DNA of 23,290 nucleotides from Chloroflexota bacterium (GCA_947446155.1 CANFFZ010000018.1:1-23290); one strand, 5' to 3'. Shown: positions 8,475-17,249, numbered from the stretch's first letter. Notes: generated by a model not told the origin, from the sequence alone. Numbers and translations are program-made.

Positions 8475-9146
8475 ATGATCAACACGACCGTCGACCACAA
8501 CGGGATGAAGGTGATGGGCTACCTCGCGGAGCCCGCTGGCACGCCGAAAGGTGGTGTCATCGTCATCCAGGAGTGGTGGGGCCTCACGGACGACATCCGT
8601 GTCATCGCCGACCGCTACGCCGCCGAGGGCTACCTGGCGTTCGCGCCGGACCTCTATCACGGTCAGGTCGCGAGCGAACCGGACGAGGCGCGCAAGTTCG
8701 TCATGGCGCTCGAACGCGACCTCGCCGCCCGCGAGATCGACGCCGGCATCGCCTGGATGAAGGACGTCCGAGGTGTCGCGAAGGTCGGCTGCGTCGGCTA
8801 CTGCATGGGCGGTGGCCTGACCCTCGCCACCGCGATGCGCCCGACCTCCAAGGTGGATGCGGCACACGTGTACTACGGCGGTGGCATGCCAGCGGACGAG
8901 CAACTCGCCGCGATCGAGGTGCCCGTCCTCGGCTCCTACGGCGCCACTGATACTGGCATCCCCAAGGAGCAGGTCGACCGCCTCCGCGACGCCCTCACGA
9001 AGGCCGGCGTGCCGAACGACGTCACCCTGTACGACGGCGCCGGCCACTCCTTCTTCAACGACACGAAGCCATCGTTCCACCTGGCCTCCGCGGCGGACTC
9101 GTGGACGAAGTCGCTCGCGTGGTTCGGCAAGTACGTGGCGTCCTAG
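8475..9146 (+). CDS. Dienelactone hydrolase family protein, cytosolic
   Basis: A 223-aa protein at the exact usual length of carboxymethylenebutenolidase-type enzymes, which open dienelactones in chlorocatechol breakdown; many homologues act on other esters. The catalytic set is complete: Glu33 in IQEWWGL, Cys110 as nucleophile in GYCMGG, Asp159 in GATDTGIP and His191 in GAGHSFFND. The ATG follows GGAGGGG at 8462-8468; the frame is open far upstream but would run through the DUF192 gene in another frame. It has no signal peptide, unlike the second family member at 17360-18382. The true substrate is unknown. Confidence 0.93.
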   Translation: MINTTVDHNGMKVMGYLAEPAGTPKGGVIVIQEWWGLTDDIRVIADRYAAEGYLAFAPDLYHGQVASEPDEARKFVMALERDLAAREIDAGIAWMKDVRGVAKVGCVGYCMGGGLTLATAMRPTSKVDAAHVYYGGGMPADEQLAAIEVPVLGSYGATDTGIPKEQVDRLRDALTKAGVPNDVTLYDGAGHSFFNDTKPSFHLASAADSWTKSLAWFGKYVAS

Positions 9147-9172
9147 GCGGGACGCCAGATCGAGGACGGTCG

Positions 9173-9469
9173 ATGGCAGAGAAGCGCATCGTCGCGAAGG
9201 CCCTCGAGGACTTCGGCGACGACTGGCACTGGGTCGTCCTGCACGACGCAGAACCTCGAGGCGACCGCGCCTTCTGGGCGAGCAGCGTGGACACGATTTG
9301 CGGCATCGCGCTCGCCGAGGGTGGCGTGGTGGTGACGCTGCACGACACCGGCGCGCCCGATCAACCGAACTGCGCTCGTTGTCTGAATGAGGGCGTCAGT
9401 CCGGGCCTGCGGCAGGCGCTCGACGAGGTACTCGAGGTGGTCCAGGCCGTCCCGATCGTCGTCCGCTAG
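9173..9469 (+). CDS. Unrecognised small protein, 98 aa
   Basis: A small frame starting with ATG at 9173 after GAGGAC at 9162-9167, 26 bases downstream of the dienelactone hydrolase stop. I recognise no family. The protein is acidic, has an aromatic N-terminal stretch (DDWHWVVLHD), and carries a CARC pair that could bind metal or form a disulphide, though two Cys alone do not make a zinc site. Its stop codon shares the palindrome CTAG with the stop of the opposing GAF gene. Coding is supported by its ribosome-binding site, codon use and tight placement. Confidence 0.65.
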   Translation: MAEKRIVAKALEDFGDDWHWVVLHDAEPRGDRAFWASSVDTICGIALAEGGVVVTLHDTGAPDQPNCARCLNEGVSPGLRQALDEVLEVVQAVPIVVR

Positions 9470-10011
9470 TACCACTCGGTCTCGATGATCGTTGCGGCGT
9501 GCGAGGCGAGCGTGGTCAGCAGCCGCTCGTCGTCGCGGTCGAATGGCTGGCCGTCCTGCCGGTCGGTGACGTATAGCGCGCCGCGGACCTCGCCGTTCAC
9601 CCAGATGGCGACGCCGACCAGCGCGCTCATCTCCGGGTGGTGGCTCGGGAACCCGAAGGCCTTCGCGTGCTGCTGTACGTCCTCGAAGCGGACGGGACGG
9701 CCGTCGTCGCGCAATGAGCCGAGGGGCCCATGCCCCTGTGGCGGTGTCCGCAGCCGCATCAGTTCTGACGACTCGAGTCCCGACACCATGAACCCCTCCA
9801 CGCGGTCAGCGCGGTCCGTGACAGCGAGCGCGCCGTACCGGGCGCCGGTGAGGTCACGCGCGAGGTCCACCACAATCTGTAGCGACTGGTCTGGTGTGTG
9901 CCGATCGGAAAGCGGCGGCAGACGCTCGGCGAGGGCGGCGAGCGCTCGCCGCTCCGGGTCGTGCTCGATCCGCGCGTCCACGGGGGTTGCCTGAGGCGGT
10001 TTCTCTGGCAT
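9466..10011 (-). CDS. GAF-domain protein
   Basis: A 181-aa single-domain GAF protein. GAF domains bind small molecules or chromophores and are common in signalling proteins. After a short basic/acidic N-terminus, the domain runs from about residue 40 (SLQIVVDLARDLTGARYGALAV) to the end (FDRDDERLLTTLASHAATII), with the central VGVAIWVNGEVRGALYVTDR strand pair typical of the family. No kinase, cyclase or DNA-binding output domain is fused. The ATG at 10011 is chosen because residues before it in the same frame are low-complexity Arg-rich and overlap YjbR; no strong ribosome-binding site is visible. It is the last gene of the minus-strand run, 44 bases after the YjbR gene. Confidence 0.83.
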   Translation of the reverse strand: MPEKPPQATPVDARIEHDPERRALAALAERLPPLSDRHTPDQSLQIVVDLARDLTGARYGALAVTDRADRVEGFMVSGLESSELMRLRTPPQGHGPLGSLRDDGRPVRFEDVQQHAKAFGFPSHHPEMSALVGVAIWVNGEVRGALYVTDRQDGQPFDRDDERLLTTLASHAATIIETEWY

Positions 10012-10055
10012 CTGCCAAGCGTACGCGCGGCCCGCGGGAGGCGTCGAATCCGTGA

Positions 10056-10439
10056 CTACGCCTCGAATATCTGCGCGGCGAGCCGTTTGGGCGCGACGAG
10101 GCGGTAGGACGCCCGCACGAGCGCGGCGACCTCGCCCCAGTCCACCGAGCGCCCGTCGATGCGCAGCGACACCCACCCGCGATGTGCCATGTATGGCGTG
10201 AGCGAGAAGCGCGCGGGGTCGTCCTCGACCAACATCGCCTGCAGCGCAGGCGTCGTCTTCACCGAGACCACGATCATCCCGTCTTCGTGGTGGTCATCGA
10301 GGTAGGTGGCGACGAGTTTGCCGCGCACGCGGAAGGCGAGGTGCTGGTCGCCGGTGGTTTCGACCTCGGGGAGCGCCTCGCAGATCGCGACCAGCCGCGA
10401 GCGTCGTTGTTCCGCCTGCTTGCTCGTCGCGCGTGCCAT
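10056..10439 (-). CDS. MmcQ/YjbR family protein
   Basis: A 127-aa protein of the YjbR fold, sometimes called a DNA-binding or double-wing fold, with no settled function. Visible family features are ALPEVETTGDQHLAFRVRGKLVAT near the N-terminus, the middle VSVKTTPALQAML, and the C-terminal HRGWVSLRIDG followed by WGEVAALVRASYRLVAPKRLA. The start ATG at 10439 has GGGAGG five bases upstream (10445-10450, minus strand). It lies 16 bases after the ABC ATPase stop and is probably cotranscribed with it, although the link to transport is not obvious. Confidence 0.88.
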   Translation of the reverse strand: MARATSKQAEQRRSRLVAICEALPEVETTGDQHLAFRVRGKLVATYLDDHHEDGMIVVSVKTTPALQAMLVEDDPARFSLTPYMAHRGWVSLRIDGRSVDWGEVAALVRASYRLVAPKRLAAQIFEA

Positions 10440-10455
10440 CGAGGCCTCCCAGCGG

Positions 10456-11999
10456 TCAGTCGAGCGGCATCCCGCTGTGCCGCTTGTCCGCCTTCGGTGG
10501 AGGCGCCCCGGCGGGCGTCAGCTCGTCGGAGGTCGAGTGCTCTTCGACTGGCTCGACTGCCTCGATCGGCTCGACGGGCTCGACGGGCTCGACTGGCTCG
10601 GCGGGCGGGGGAGTCGGGCGGTTGGGGCGTACCCGGACCGGGTCAGCGGCCTCGCTGCGGGCATCGGGACGAGGCGTCAGCGGTCCGATGTCCTGCACAC
10701 GGGGACGCTCCCAGGTCGGCTCTGGTGCGGGAGCATCTGGGGGCGGCGGTGACGAGTCTTCGTCGTCCTCGTCCGTCGTGCTGGTGGGTGCCGGCGCCGG
10801 TGGTGGCGGCGCGGGGTCGAGCGGCTCGTCAGGAGGCGGCGGTTGTGAGGCGCGTGGGCCGGGTGCATCGGCGCCCGCCACCACTCGAGGCGCCAGCACG
10901 GCAAAGCGCTCCGGGGCGACGGTGGCCGACTCGGTGGAGCGGACGCGAGGGGCTGGGGAGTCGTTGAAGAAGCGCAACGTGCCTGGCCGCACTGCGATCT
11001 CGACCGCCGCGCCAGGTTCCGGTGGCGTCAGGTCCCATTCCCACCGCAGTGCTACTGAGCGGTCGTTCAGTTGGACCTCCACCACGTAGGCAGGTCCGTC
11101 CGGCCGCGCCCGCAACAGCGCGCCCGACACGCCGCTGCCGAGGCCTGAGCCGCCGGGTACCCCGAAGAGTGCCGTGGGGTGCGCCATGACGGCCGCCTGT
11201 TGTCGCAGCGGGAAGCCAGCGGGGAAGGCCACTGCGCCGACACCCTGCTCGATCACATGGCCCTCGAAGACGTCGTCGCGCACGAGTGGGACGTAGCCCG
11301 CGAGCGTCGCCGCCTCAATGGAGGCAGGCCCTTGCAGTACGCGAGAGACGCTGCCGGTCTGGAGCACCTGACCTTCCGCCATCAGGACGAGCTCGTCCGC
11401 CAGCACGACGGCGTCGCGCAGGTCAGTCGTCGCGATCACGGTCGTCACCTGGAGGGCACGTAGTGCCTGTGCGAGTTCCTGTCGCCACGCCTCGCGGCCC
11501 ACTTCCTCCACGCCAGCCGTCGGCTCGTCGAGCAGCAACAATGAGGGTTCCGGGGCGACGGCTCGCGCGAACGCAAGGCGCTTCCGCTCGCCCGGCGACA
11601 GGTCACGAGGTTTGCGATGCGCCTTGCCACCGAGGCCCAGCGCGTCCAGCACGTCGTCCGTGCGTCGCAGCCGCTCGACGCGCTTGCGTCGCTGCATGCG
11701 CAACCCGAACGCCACGTTGTCTCGCACGGTCATGTCTTCAAACAGCGCGAGGTCGTCGAACAGGAAGCCGAGGTGGCGGCGCTCGGTCGGCAGTCGCAGC
11801 AGCGAGTGGCCGTCCAGCAGCACGTCTCCGCCGTCCGAGCGCTCGACGCCCGCGATCACCCGCAGCAGCGAGGTCTTCCCGGACATCGCGGGGCCTGCGA
11901 TCGCAGTGACCCGTCCATCGGGCACAAGAAGGAGACTTCGTCGAACAGGAGGACGCCATCACGGATACGCGAGAGGGAGTGGACCTCCAGAGTGCCCAC
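10456..11999 (-). CDS. ABC transporter ATPase (thiamine/iron/molybdate type) with disordered tail; frameshifted near the start
   Basis: The nucleotide-binding subunit of an importer. Starting from GTG at 11999, preceded by GGAGG at 12005-12009, the frame reads VGTLEVHSLSRIRDGVLLFD and on to about 11926; the rest continues from 11925 in another frame. Restoring one lost base near 11926-11930 gives SFLVPDGRV and a 514-aa protein. Motifs: Walker A GPAMSGKT (11895-11872), signature LSPGE, Walker B LLLLDEPTAG. The Q-loop Gln position is Asp (FLFDDLALF, 11757-11755) and the H-loop His position is Thr (VIATTD, 11427-11425), both unusual. A TOBE-like region follows, then a 167-residue Pro/Glu/Asp-rich tail with tandem EPV units, not normal for this family. 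It starts 2 bases after the permease stop, so the two are a pair. Substrate unknown. Confidence 0.85.
10543..10605 (-). repeat. 9-base tandem repeat within the ABC ATPase tail
   Basis: Seven consecutive units resembling CTCGACGGG on the plus strand (TTCGACTGG, CTCGACTGC, CTCGATCGG, CTCGACGGG twice, CTCGACTGG, CTCGGCGGG). On the coding strand they encode Pro-Val-Glu or variants of it. The frame is preserved because the unit is three codons. Copy number may vary between strains. Confidence 0.85.
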
Positions 12000-12001
12000 G
12001 G

Positions 12002-13606
12002 CTACCTCCGCCCTCGGCCGAGTCGCGCGATGATCGGGTCGCCGAGCGTGAACGCCGCTACAGCGATCACGAGGATAGCGCTGGCGAGTGCAGCAGCCTC
12101 CGCGCTGGAGCCCTGGCGGTGGAGTTCGAGCAAGCGGACCGGAAGCGTGCCGACTGGCACGCGGGCCACTGTCGCGGCACCGGTCTCTCCGAGCGTGATC
12201 CCAAACGCGACGAGGAATCCCACCAGTCCAGCGATCACGTAGGACGGCCCTCGCAGTACGCGCCACGCGCGCAGGCGTCGGGCACCCAGCGACCGCGCAG
12301 CCACCAGGATCCCCGCGTGCGGCCGAGGCCGCATCCGCGCAATCGTGCCGGCGACGAACGGGAACGCCACGAACGCCTGCACCACCGGCAGCGTGATCCG
12401 CGGGTCGATGTCGGGCGCTGCCAGCCGCCAGCCGAGGGCGAGCGCCGCCGGTGATGCGGCCAGGGGAAACAGCAGCGCGACCGCTCGCACCATCCCGCCG
12501 AAGCCGCGCATCCGCCCGAGTGCCGCGCCCGCCATCCCGCCCCACACGGCTGTCAGCGCCGCTGCCGGGACGGCGGCCAGCAGACTTCCCAGGGCCGCCT
12601 GTCGGATGGCGCTGGCGTCTGACCCCGTCACGAGTCCGCGCACGTAGTGCGCGGTCAGGCCGTCCTCGGCTTCGACCGCCTGAAGCAGCAGGGTGAGCGT
12701 CGCGCCGAGGACCATGAGCGCCGGTACCGCCGCGATCAGGATGGCGACCCGGTCGACGCCGCGGGCGCGTTGACGCGCTCGCGTGCGGCGCGCCTCGACC
12801 TGCGGCGAGCGTACCAACTGGATAGTGACGATCCCCCAGAGCAGCGCGTACCCACCGGTGAGCAGCGCCACCGCCGCCGCTCGTTCGTCGCCCGCGAGTG
12901 CGAGCCTGACGGCGAGGCCCTCGGTCGTCTCACGGCCGTCAGCCAGGATCGCGATCACGCCGTAGGACAGGATTGCCTGCAGGAACGCAGAGCCCGCTCC
13001 GGCGAGGGCCGAGGGCCAGACGGCCGGCCATACCGCAATCCGAGCGGCGCGGAGGGGGCCGGCACCCAGCGTGCGAGCGGCGTCCACCTTTCGCGCGTCC
13101 ACGTTGGCCCACGCGACGCTGGCGAACCATCCAACGGCTGCTGTCGCGATCAGCCCGTGCGCGACGATCACCGCACCTGTCCCGCTGCGCAGTCGCGCCG
13201 GATCGATCCCGACGAATGTGGCGAGGTCGGCGGCAAGCCGCCCCGGCGCAAACAGCGCCTCGATGCCGCTCGCGAGGACGATCGCGGGCACCGCCAGCGG
13301 CGCGATCGCGAGCCCGCGAAGGAGCGTCCGGCCGGGGTAGCGCAGACGTGCCCAGCAGTACGCGCTCACCACCCCGAAGAAGACGCCGAGGGCGCACGAG
13401 GCGGTTGCCACCGCGCTTGCCCAGAGGAACGTCTGTCGGAGTTCCTGGTCAGTCCGGATCAGGGTGAACAGGTCACCCTCGAAGGCGGTGCGCGTCAGGG
13501 CGGCGAGGGGCCACGCAGCCGCCGCGAGCAGCACTAGGACGGCGCCAGCGGCGGCTACGGGTGCGGTGCTCAGAAAGTCAGTGCGTGCGCCCTTCATCGG
13601 CGGCAT
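12002..13606 (-). CDS. ABC transporter permease, fused two-domain (ThiP/FbpB-like)
   Basis: A 534-aa inner-membrane protein with about 12 hydrophobic segments arranged as two permease halves in one chain. Each half has an EAA-type coupling loop: VDAARTLGAGPLRAARI at 174-190 and LVAARSLGARRLRAWRV at 434-450. The stretches ILSYGVIAILADG and ITLGETGAATVARVPVGTLP recall thiamine (ThiP) and ferric-iron (FbpB/SfuB) permeases, where both halves are fused in the same way. The ATG at 13606 follows GAGGG; a second ATG lies nine bases further in. The frame is open well upstream but antisense to the epimerase. It is first in a minus-strand run with the ATPase. The periplasmic binding protein usually next to such permeases is not in the window, so thiamine versus iron cannot be decided. 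Confidence 0.9.
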   Translation of the reverse strand: MPPMKGARTDFLSTAPVAAAGAVLVLLAAAAWPLAALTRTAFEGDLFTLIRTDQELRQTFLWASAVATASCALGVFFGVVSAYCWARLRYPGRTLLRGLAIAPLAVPAIVLASGIEALFAPGRLAADLATFVGIDPARLRSGTGAVIVAHGLIATAAVGWFASVAWANVDARKVDAARTLGAGPLRAARIAVWPAVWPSALAGAGSAFLQAILSYGVIAILADGRETTEGLAVRLALAGDERAAAVALLTGGYALLWGIVTIQLVRSPQVEARRTRARQRARGVDRVAILIAAVPALMVLGATLTLLLQAVEAEDGLTAHYVRGLVTGSDASAIRQAALGSLLAAVPAAALTAVWGGMAGAALGRMRGFGGMVRAVALLFPLAASPAALALGWRLAAPDIDPRITLPVVQAFVAFPFVAGTIARMRPRPHAGILVAARSLGARRLRAWRVLRGPSYVIAGLVGFLVAFGITLGETGAATVARVPVGTLPVRLLELHRQGSSAEAAALASAILVIAVAAFTLGDPIIARLGRGRR

Positions 13607-13750
13607 CGTAGCCCTCGGAAGGCGTGGTGGTGCGGCCCAGCCGAGTGTGCTCGCCTCATCCCGGGCGCCCGCTGGCTGACCGTGACGGCAGGCGCCCGTA
13701 TCGTGCCCCCTGCGCGACCCGCGGAGCATCGAGGTCGTTCGGGAGGCTCT
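13607..13750. promoter_or_regulatory. Divergent intergenic region between ABC permease and epimerase
   Basis: These 144 bases should hold promoters for both flanking genes. The palindrome CGGGCGCCCG occupies 13662-13671, and GGCGCCCG recurs downstream near 13690. Ribosome-binding sites are seen at both edges. I looked for a thiamine-pyrophosphate riboswitch on the permease side and see none of its conserved segments. Confidence 0.4.
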
Positions 13751-14671
13751 ATGCGCGTTCTGGTGACTGGCACGTCTGGCTTCGTTGGTACCCACCTCGT
13801 GCGGCGGCTCGTCGCGGAGGGGCACGAGGTCACCGGCTTCGACTGGAAGGCGCCCACCCGTGGCGTCGAGGGCTGGCGAGACGTCCGCGTCGACATCCGC
13901 GACGACGCCGCCGTCCAGCGCGCGGTCGCCGAGGCGCGCCCCGAGGTCGTATGGCATCTCGCCGCGCAGGCGTCCGTCTCCGTCTCGATGCGTGAGCCAC
14001 GCCTCGACATCGAGACCAACTGCATCGCCAGCGTCACCCTCGCGCGCGCGGCCGCCGAGGCGGGTGCACGCCGCTTCGTCTTCACCTCCTCCGGTGGCGC
14101 GATGTTCGGTGATCCGCCGGAGATCCCGGCGCGCGAGGAGACTCCGGTGGCACCGCGCTCGATCTACGGAGCCTCGAAAGTGGCGGCGGAGCGCTATCTG
14201 GAGATCGTCGGCCTGGAGACGGGGATGGAGATCGCGGGGCTCCGGCCCGGCAACATCTACGGCCCTTACCAGGACCCGCACGGCGAGGCCGGTGTGGTCG
14301 CGATCTTCACGCAGCGGATGCTGAAGGATGAGCCCTGCACGATCTTCGGCACGGGCGGTGACACGCGGGACTATGTGTACGTGGACGATGTCGTCGAGGC
14401 GCAGATCCTCGCGGCGACCGCACCGGTCGCCGCGTTCTGCCTCGTCGGCACGGGACGCGAGACGAGCACACGCGAGATCTTCGACCACCTCGCGCGTGAG
14501 ACGGGATACGAGCGTCTGCCGATCGCCGCGCCGCCGCGTGCCGGGGACATCCCGCGGATCGCCCTCGACGCCTCGAAGGCGCGCGACCTCTGGCAGTGGC
14601 AGGCGACCGTAAGCCTGGCCGACGGCATGGCGCGCACGGTCGCGGCGTTCCGCGCCGAGGCCGGGGTCTAG
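13751..14671 (+). CDS. NAD-dependent sugar epimerase/dehydratase (extended SDR)
   Basis: A 306-aa cytosolic protein of the extended short-chain dehydrogenase family, similar in build to UDP-glucose 4-epimerase. The NAD-binding motif GTSGFVG is at 7-13, with an acidic Asp31 after beta2, as expected for NAD. HLAAQASV at 69-76 follows. The catalytic set is Ser113/Ser114 (FTSSGG), Tyr139 and Lys143 (YGASK). LRPGNIYGPYQDPHGEAGVV and GTGGDTRDYVYVDDV are the sugar-nucleotide binding segments typical of GalE-like enzymes. The ATG at 13751 has GGGAGG at 13741-13746. Its stop shares CTAG with the opposing Sua5 gene. The precise sugar nucleotide is not determined; there are no polysaccharide genes next to it. 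Confidence 0.92.
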   Translation: MRVLVTGTSGFVGTHLVRRLVAEGHEVTGFDWKAPTRGVEGWRDVRVDIRDDAAVQRAVAEARPEVVWHLAAQASVSVSMREPRLDIETNCIASVTLARAAAEAGARRFVFTSSGGAMFGDPPEIPAREETPVAPRSIYGASKVAAERYLEIVGLETGMEIAGLRPGNIYGPYQDPHGEAGVVAIFTQRMLKDEPCTIFGTGGDTRDYVYVDDVVEAQILAATAPVAAFCLVGTGRETSTREIFDHLARETGYERLPIAAPPRAGDIPRIALDASKARDLWQWQATVSLADGMARTVAAFRAEAGV

Positions 14672-15681
14672 CCTCGGGCGCTGCCCGCCGCCGCCCGCGC
14701 CAGCCGGTCGCGCACCGCTACGCCGACGCCCACCGCGGCAGGCGGCACCACCACGACGACATCGAGGCCGAGTCGGTCAGCCTCGCGGAGCCGGTCGTAC
14801 AGCGTGGTCGCGTACGCCTCGGCCGTGGCGCCCGCGACGAGGGCCATCACCCCCGACGGTGCCGTCACGGCGGTGGCCGTGAGCAGCCCCGTTCGTTCGC
14901 CGGTGGCGGCGCGTGCCGTCGCCTCGGCGCGAGCGGCATCGAGGTCCTCGACCACCACGACTCGCGCATGCGGTGCGTAGTGCGCGGGCAGCATCCCGGG
15001 CGCGCGGCTCGGCCCCTCCGATGTCTGGCGCGCCGGGTGCCCGAGGATCGCCTCGATGCGCTCGGCCGTGAGGCCTCCCGGGCGCAAGATCACCGGCGGT
15101 GCGCCCTCCTCGCTGCAGTCGACGATCGTTGACTCCACGCCGACGCCACACGGCCCGCCGTCCAGCACGAGGTCTACGTCGCTGCCGAGGTCGGCGCGCA
15201 CATCCTCGGCAGTGGTGGGTGAAACACGACCGAAGCGGTTCGCGGACGGTGCCGCCAGCCCGCCCTCGAACGCTCGGAGGAGGGCGAGGGCGAGCGGGTG
15301 GTCGGGGACGCGCAGGCCGACGGTGTCGAGGCCACCCGTGACTTCGTCGACCGCCACCGAGGTGCGAGGCAGCACGAGTGTCAGCGGCCCAGGCCAGCAC
15401 GCCTCGGCCAACCGTCGGGCGTCTTCGGACACGCGTGCGGCCCAGTGCGAGAGCGACTCGATGCTGGCGATGTGCACGATGACGGGGTGGCCGAGCGGGC
15501 GGCCTTTCACCTCGTACAGCCGTCGGATGGCGGCGGGGTTGGAGGCATCCGCCGCCAGCCCGTAGACCGTCTCCGTGGGGATCGCGACGAGGCCCCCGGC
15601 GCGCAGGATGCGCACGGCGGACTCAATCTCGCCCGCGCGAGCATCGAGGTCTGCGCGCGTGCTCGCGTCGCCCTCGGGCAT
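14668..15681 (-). CDS. L-threonylcarbamoyladenylate synthase, Sua5 type
   Basis: This enzyme makes threonylcarbamoyl-AMP from Thr, bicarbonate and ATP, the first step of the t6A modification at position 37 of ANN-decoding tRNAs. The 337-aa length fits the two-domain Sua5 form, not the shorter TsaC. The YrdC domain shows PTETVYGL at 35-42, KGRP at 59-62, [10 protein letters not shown] at 95-104 and APSANRFG at 144-151. The linker motif [12 protein letters not shown] starts at 228, and the C-terminal Sua5 domain runs from about 240. The ATG at 15681 has AGGAG six bases upstream. It is divergent from glycerol kinase (71 bases apart) and convergent with the epimerase. Confidence 0.95.
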   Translation of the reverse strand: MPEGDASTRADLDARAGEIESAVRILRAGGLVAIPTETVYGLAADASNPAAIRRLYEVKGRPLGHPVIVHIASIESLSHWAARVSEDARRLAEACWPGPLTLVLPRTSVAVDEVTGGLDTVGLRVPDHPLALALLRAFEGGLAAPSANRFGRVSPTTAEDVRADLGSDVDLVLDGGPCGVGVESTIVDCSEEGAPPVILRPGGLTAERIEAILGHPARQTSEGPSRAPGMLPAHYAPHARVVVVEDLDAARAEATARAATGERTGLLTATAVTAPSGVMALVAGATAEAYATTLYDRLREADRLGLDVVVVVPPAAVGVGVAVRDRLARAAAGSARG

Positions 15682-15752
15682 CCCGGGCTCCTATCATCCG
15701 CGCCAGCCGGTGCGAGCATCATCGCGCATCCCGGCAGAGGGATCGCGCGCGC

Positions 15753-17249
15753 ATGAGCCGGTACGTCCTCGCGCTGGATCAGGGCACCACATCGTCGCGC
15801 GCGATCCTGTTCGACGAGCAGGGCCGCGCTGTCGCCGTCGACCAGCGGGAGTTCCCGCAGTCCTACCCACGCCCCGGTTGGGTGGAGCACGACCCCGAGG
15901 CGATCTGGGAGAGCCAGTTGGCCGCCGCTCGCGGTGTCCTCGCGAGGGCGGCCATCCAGGCATCCGAGGTCGCCGCCATCGGCATCACGAACCAACGGGA
16001 GACCGCGCTCGTCTGGGAACGCGCCACCGGGCGGCCGATCTACCCCGCCATCGTGTGGCAATCTCGCCAGACCGCCTTGATCTGTGATGACCTGCGCGCG
16101 CGCGGCCTGACCGAGGAGGTGCGGGCGCGCACCGGCCTCGTGATCGACGCCTACTTCAGCGCGACGAAGGTGCGCTTCATCGTGGATGTCGTGCCGGGGG
16201 CGCAAGCGCGGGCCGTCGCGGGCGAACTCGCCTTTGGCACGGTCGATTCGTGGCTGCTCTGGCGGTTGACCGGTGGACGCGTCCACGCGACGGACGAGAC
16301 GAACGCCAGTCGCACAATGCTGTGGAACATCCACACACAGGCGTGGGACGACACGTTGCTCGCGGCCCTCGATATCCCACGAGCGCTGTTGCCGGACGTC
16401 CGCCTGTCATCCGGCGACTTCGGCGAGGCGGACGCCTCGTGGTTGGGTGCGGCGATCCCGATCCGAGGAGTGGCGGGGGACCAGCAGGCGGCACTCTTCG
16501 GACAGCGCTGCACCACGCCCGGTGCGGCGAAGAACACCTATGGCACCGGCTGCTTCCTGCTCATGCACACGGGTGACCGCGCTGTCCCCAGCCATCGAGG
16601 GCTGCTCACGACCGTGGCTGCGCGCGTCCAGGGTGCGCCGCTTGCCTACGCCCTCGAAGGCAGCGTCTTCTCCGGTGGTTCCACGGTGCAGTGGCTACGC
16701 GACGGCCTCGGCATCATCACGACGGCGGCGGAAGTCGAGGCGCTGGCGGCTTCGGTGCCGGACAGTGGCGGCGTGGTGCTGGTGCCGGCATTTACGGGCC
16801 TCGGGGCGCCGTACTGGGACGAGTCGGCGCGCGGCGCGCTGTTCGGTGTGACGCGTGGCACCTCGCGCGCCCACATCGCACGCGCGGGGCTCGACGCGAT
16901 CGCGCACCAGAGCCGCGAGGTCATCGAGTGCCTCGCGGCCGACGCGGGTGCGCCGCTGTCCGCGCTACGCGTCGACGGCGGCGCCTGCCGAGACGACCTG
17001 CTGATGCAGATCCAGGCAAACCTTCTTGGCATCCCCGTCCATCGCCCGGCGGAACTCGAAGTCACCGCCCTCGGTGCGGCTGGCCTCGCCGGGATCGCGG
17101 CGGGTGTGTGGGGCAGCCTCGAGGAGTTCGCCAGCCTCGATGCCGGTGGGGTCACGGTGTTCGAGCCGCAGATCGCGGCGGTCGACCGCGCTCGGGAGGC
17201 TGCGCGGTGGGGGCGTGCTGTGCAGCGCACGCTCAAGTGGGACGCGTAG
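15753..17249 (+). CDS. glpK: Glycerol kinase
   Basis: Phosphorylates glycerol to glycerol-3-phosphate with ATP in the cytosol. At 498 aa it matches the family length and is conserved throughout. The ATP-binding start [11 protein letters not shown] is at 7-17. Glycerol-contacting residues are Arg82 and Glu83 in TNQRET, Trp102, Tyr134 and Asp243 in [34 protein letters not shown] and the APYWD segment follow in order. The ATG at 15753 has a GAGGG about 11 bases upstream. No glycerol-3-phosphate dehydrogenase or glycerol facilitator lies nearby, so it appears to be a stand-alone gene. A 16-base palindrome begins five bases after its stop. Confidence 0.97.
   Translation: MSRYVLALDQGTTSSRAILFDEQGRAVAVDQREFPQSYPRPGWVEHDPEAIWESQLAAARGVLARAAIQASEVAAIGITNQRETALVWERATGRPIYPAIVWQSRQTALICDDLRARGLTEEVRARTGLVIDAYFSATKVRFIVDVVPGAQARAVAGELAFGTVDSWLLWRLTGGRVHATDETNASRTMLWNIHTQAWDDTLLAALDIPRALLPDVRLSSGDFGEADASWLGAAIPIRGVAGDQQAALFGQRCTTPGAAKNTYGTGCFLLMHTGDRAVPSHRGLLTTVAARVQGAPLAYALEGSVFSGGSTVQWLRDGLGIITTAAEVEALAASVPDSGGVVLVPAFTGLGAPYWDESARGALFGVTRGTSRAHIARAGLDAIAHQSREVIECLAADAGAPLSALRVDGGACRDDLLMQIQANLLGIPVHRPAELEVTALGAAGLAGIAAGVWGSLEEFASLDAGGVTVFEPQIAAVDRAREAARWGRAVQRTLKWDA

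Noticed and set aside
10543..10605. Tandem repeat as a CRISPR or origin iteron array
   Set aside because: The units are 9 bases without spacers, lie inside a coding frame and encode a regular Pro-Val-Glu pattern.
13607..13750. Thiamine-pyrophosphate riboswitch ahead of the permease
   Set aside because: The conserved CTGAGA and ACCTGATCTGG-type segments are absent on the minus strand.
13607..14488. Upstream extension of the permease frame to 14488
   Set aside because: The extension runs antisense through the epimerase gene and gives biased sequence; the membrane protein begins properly at 13606.
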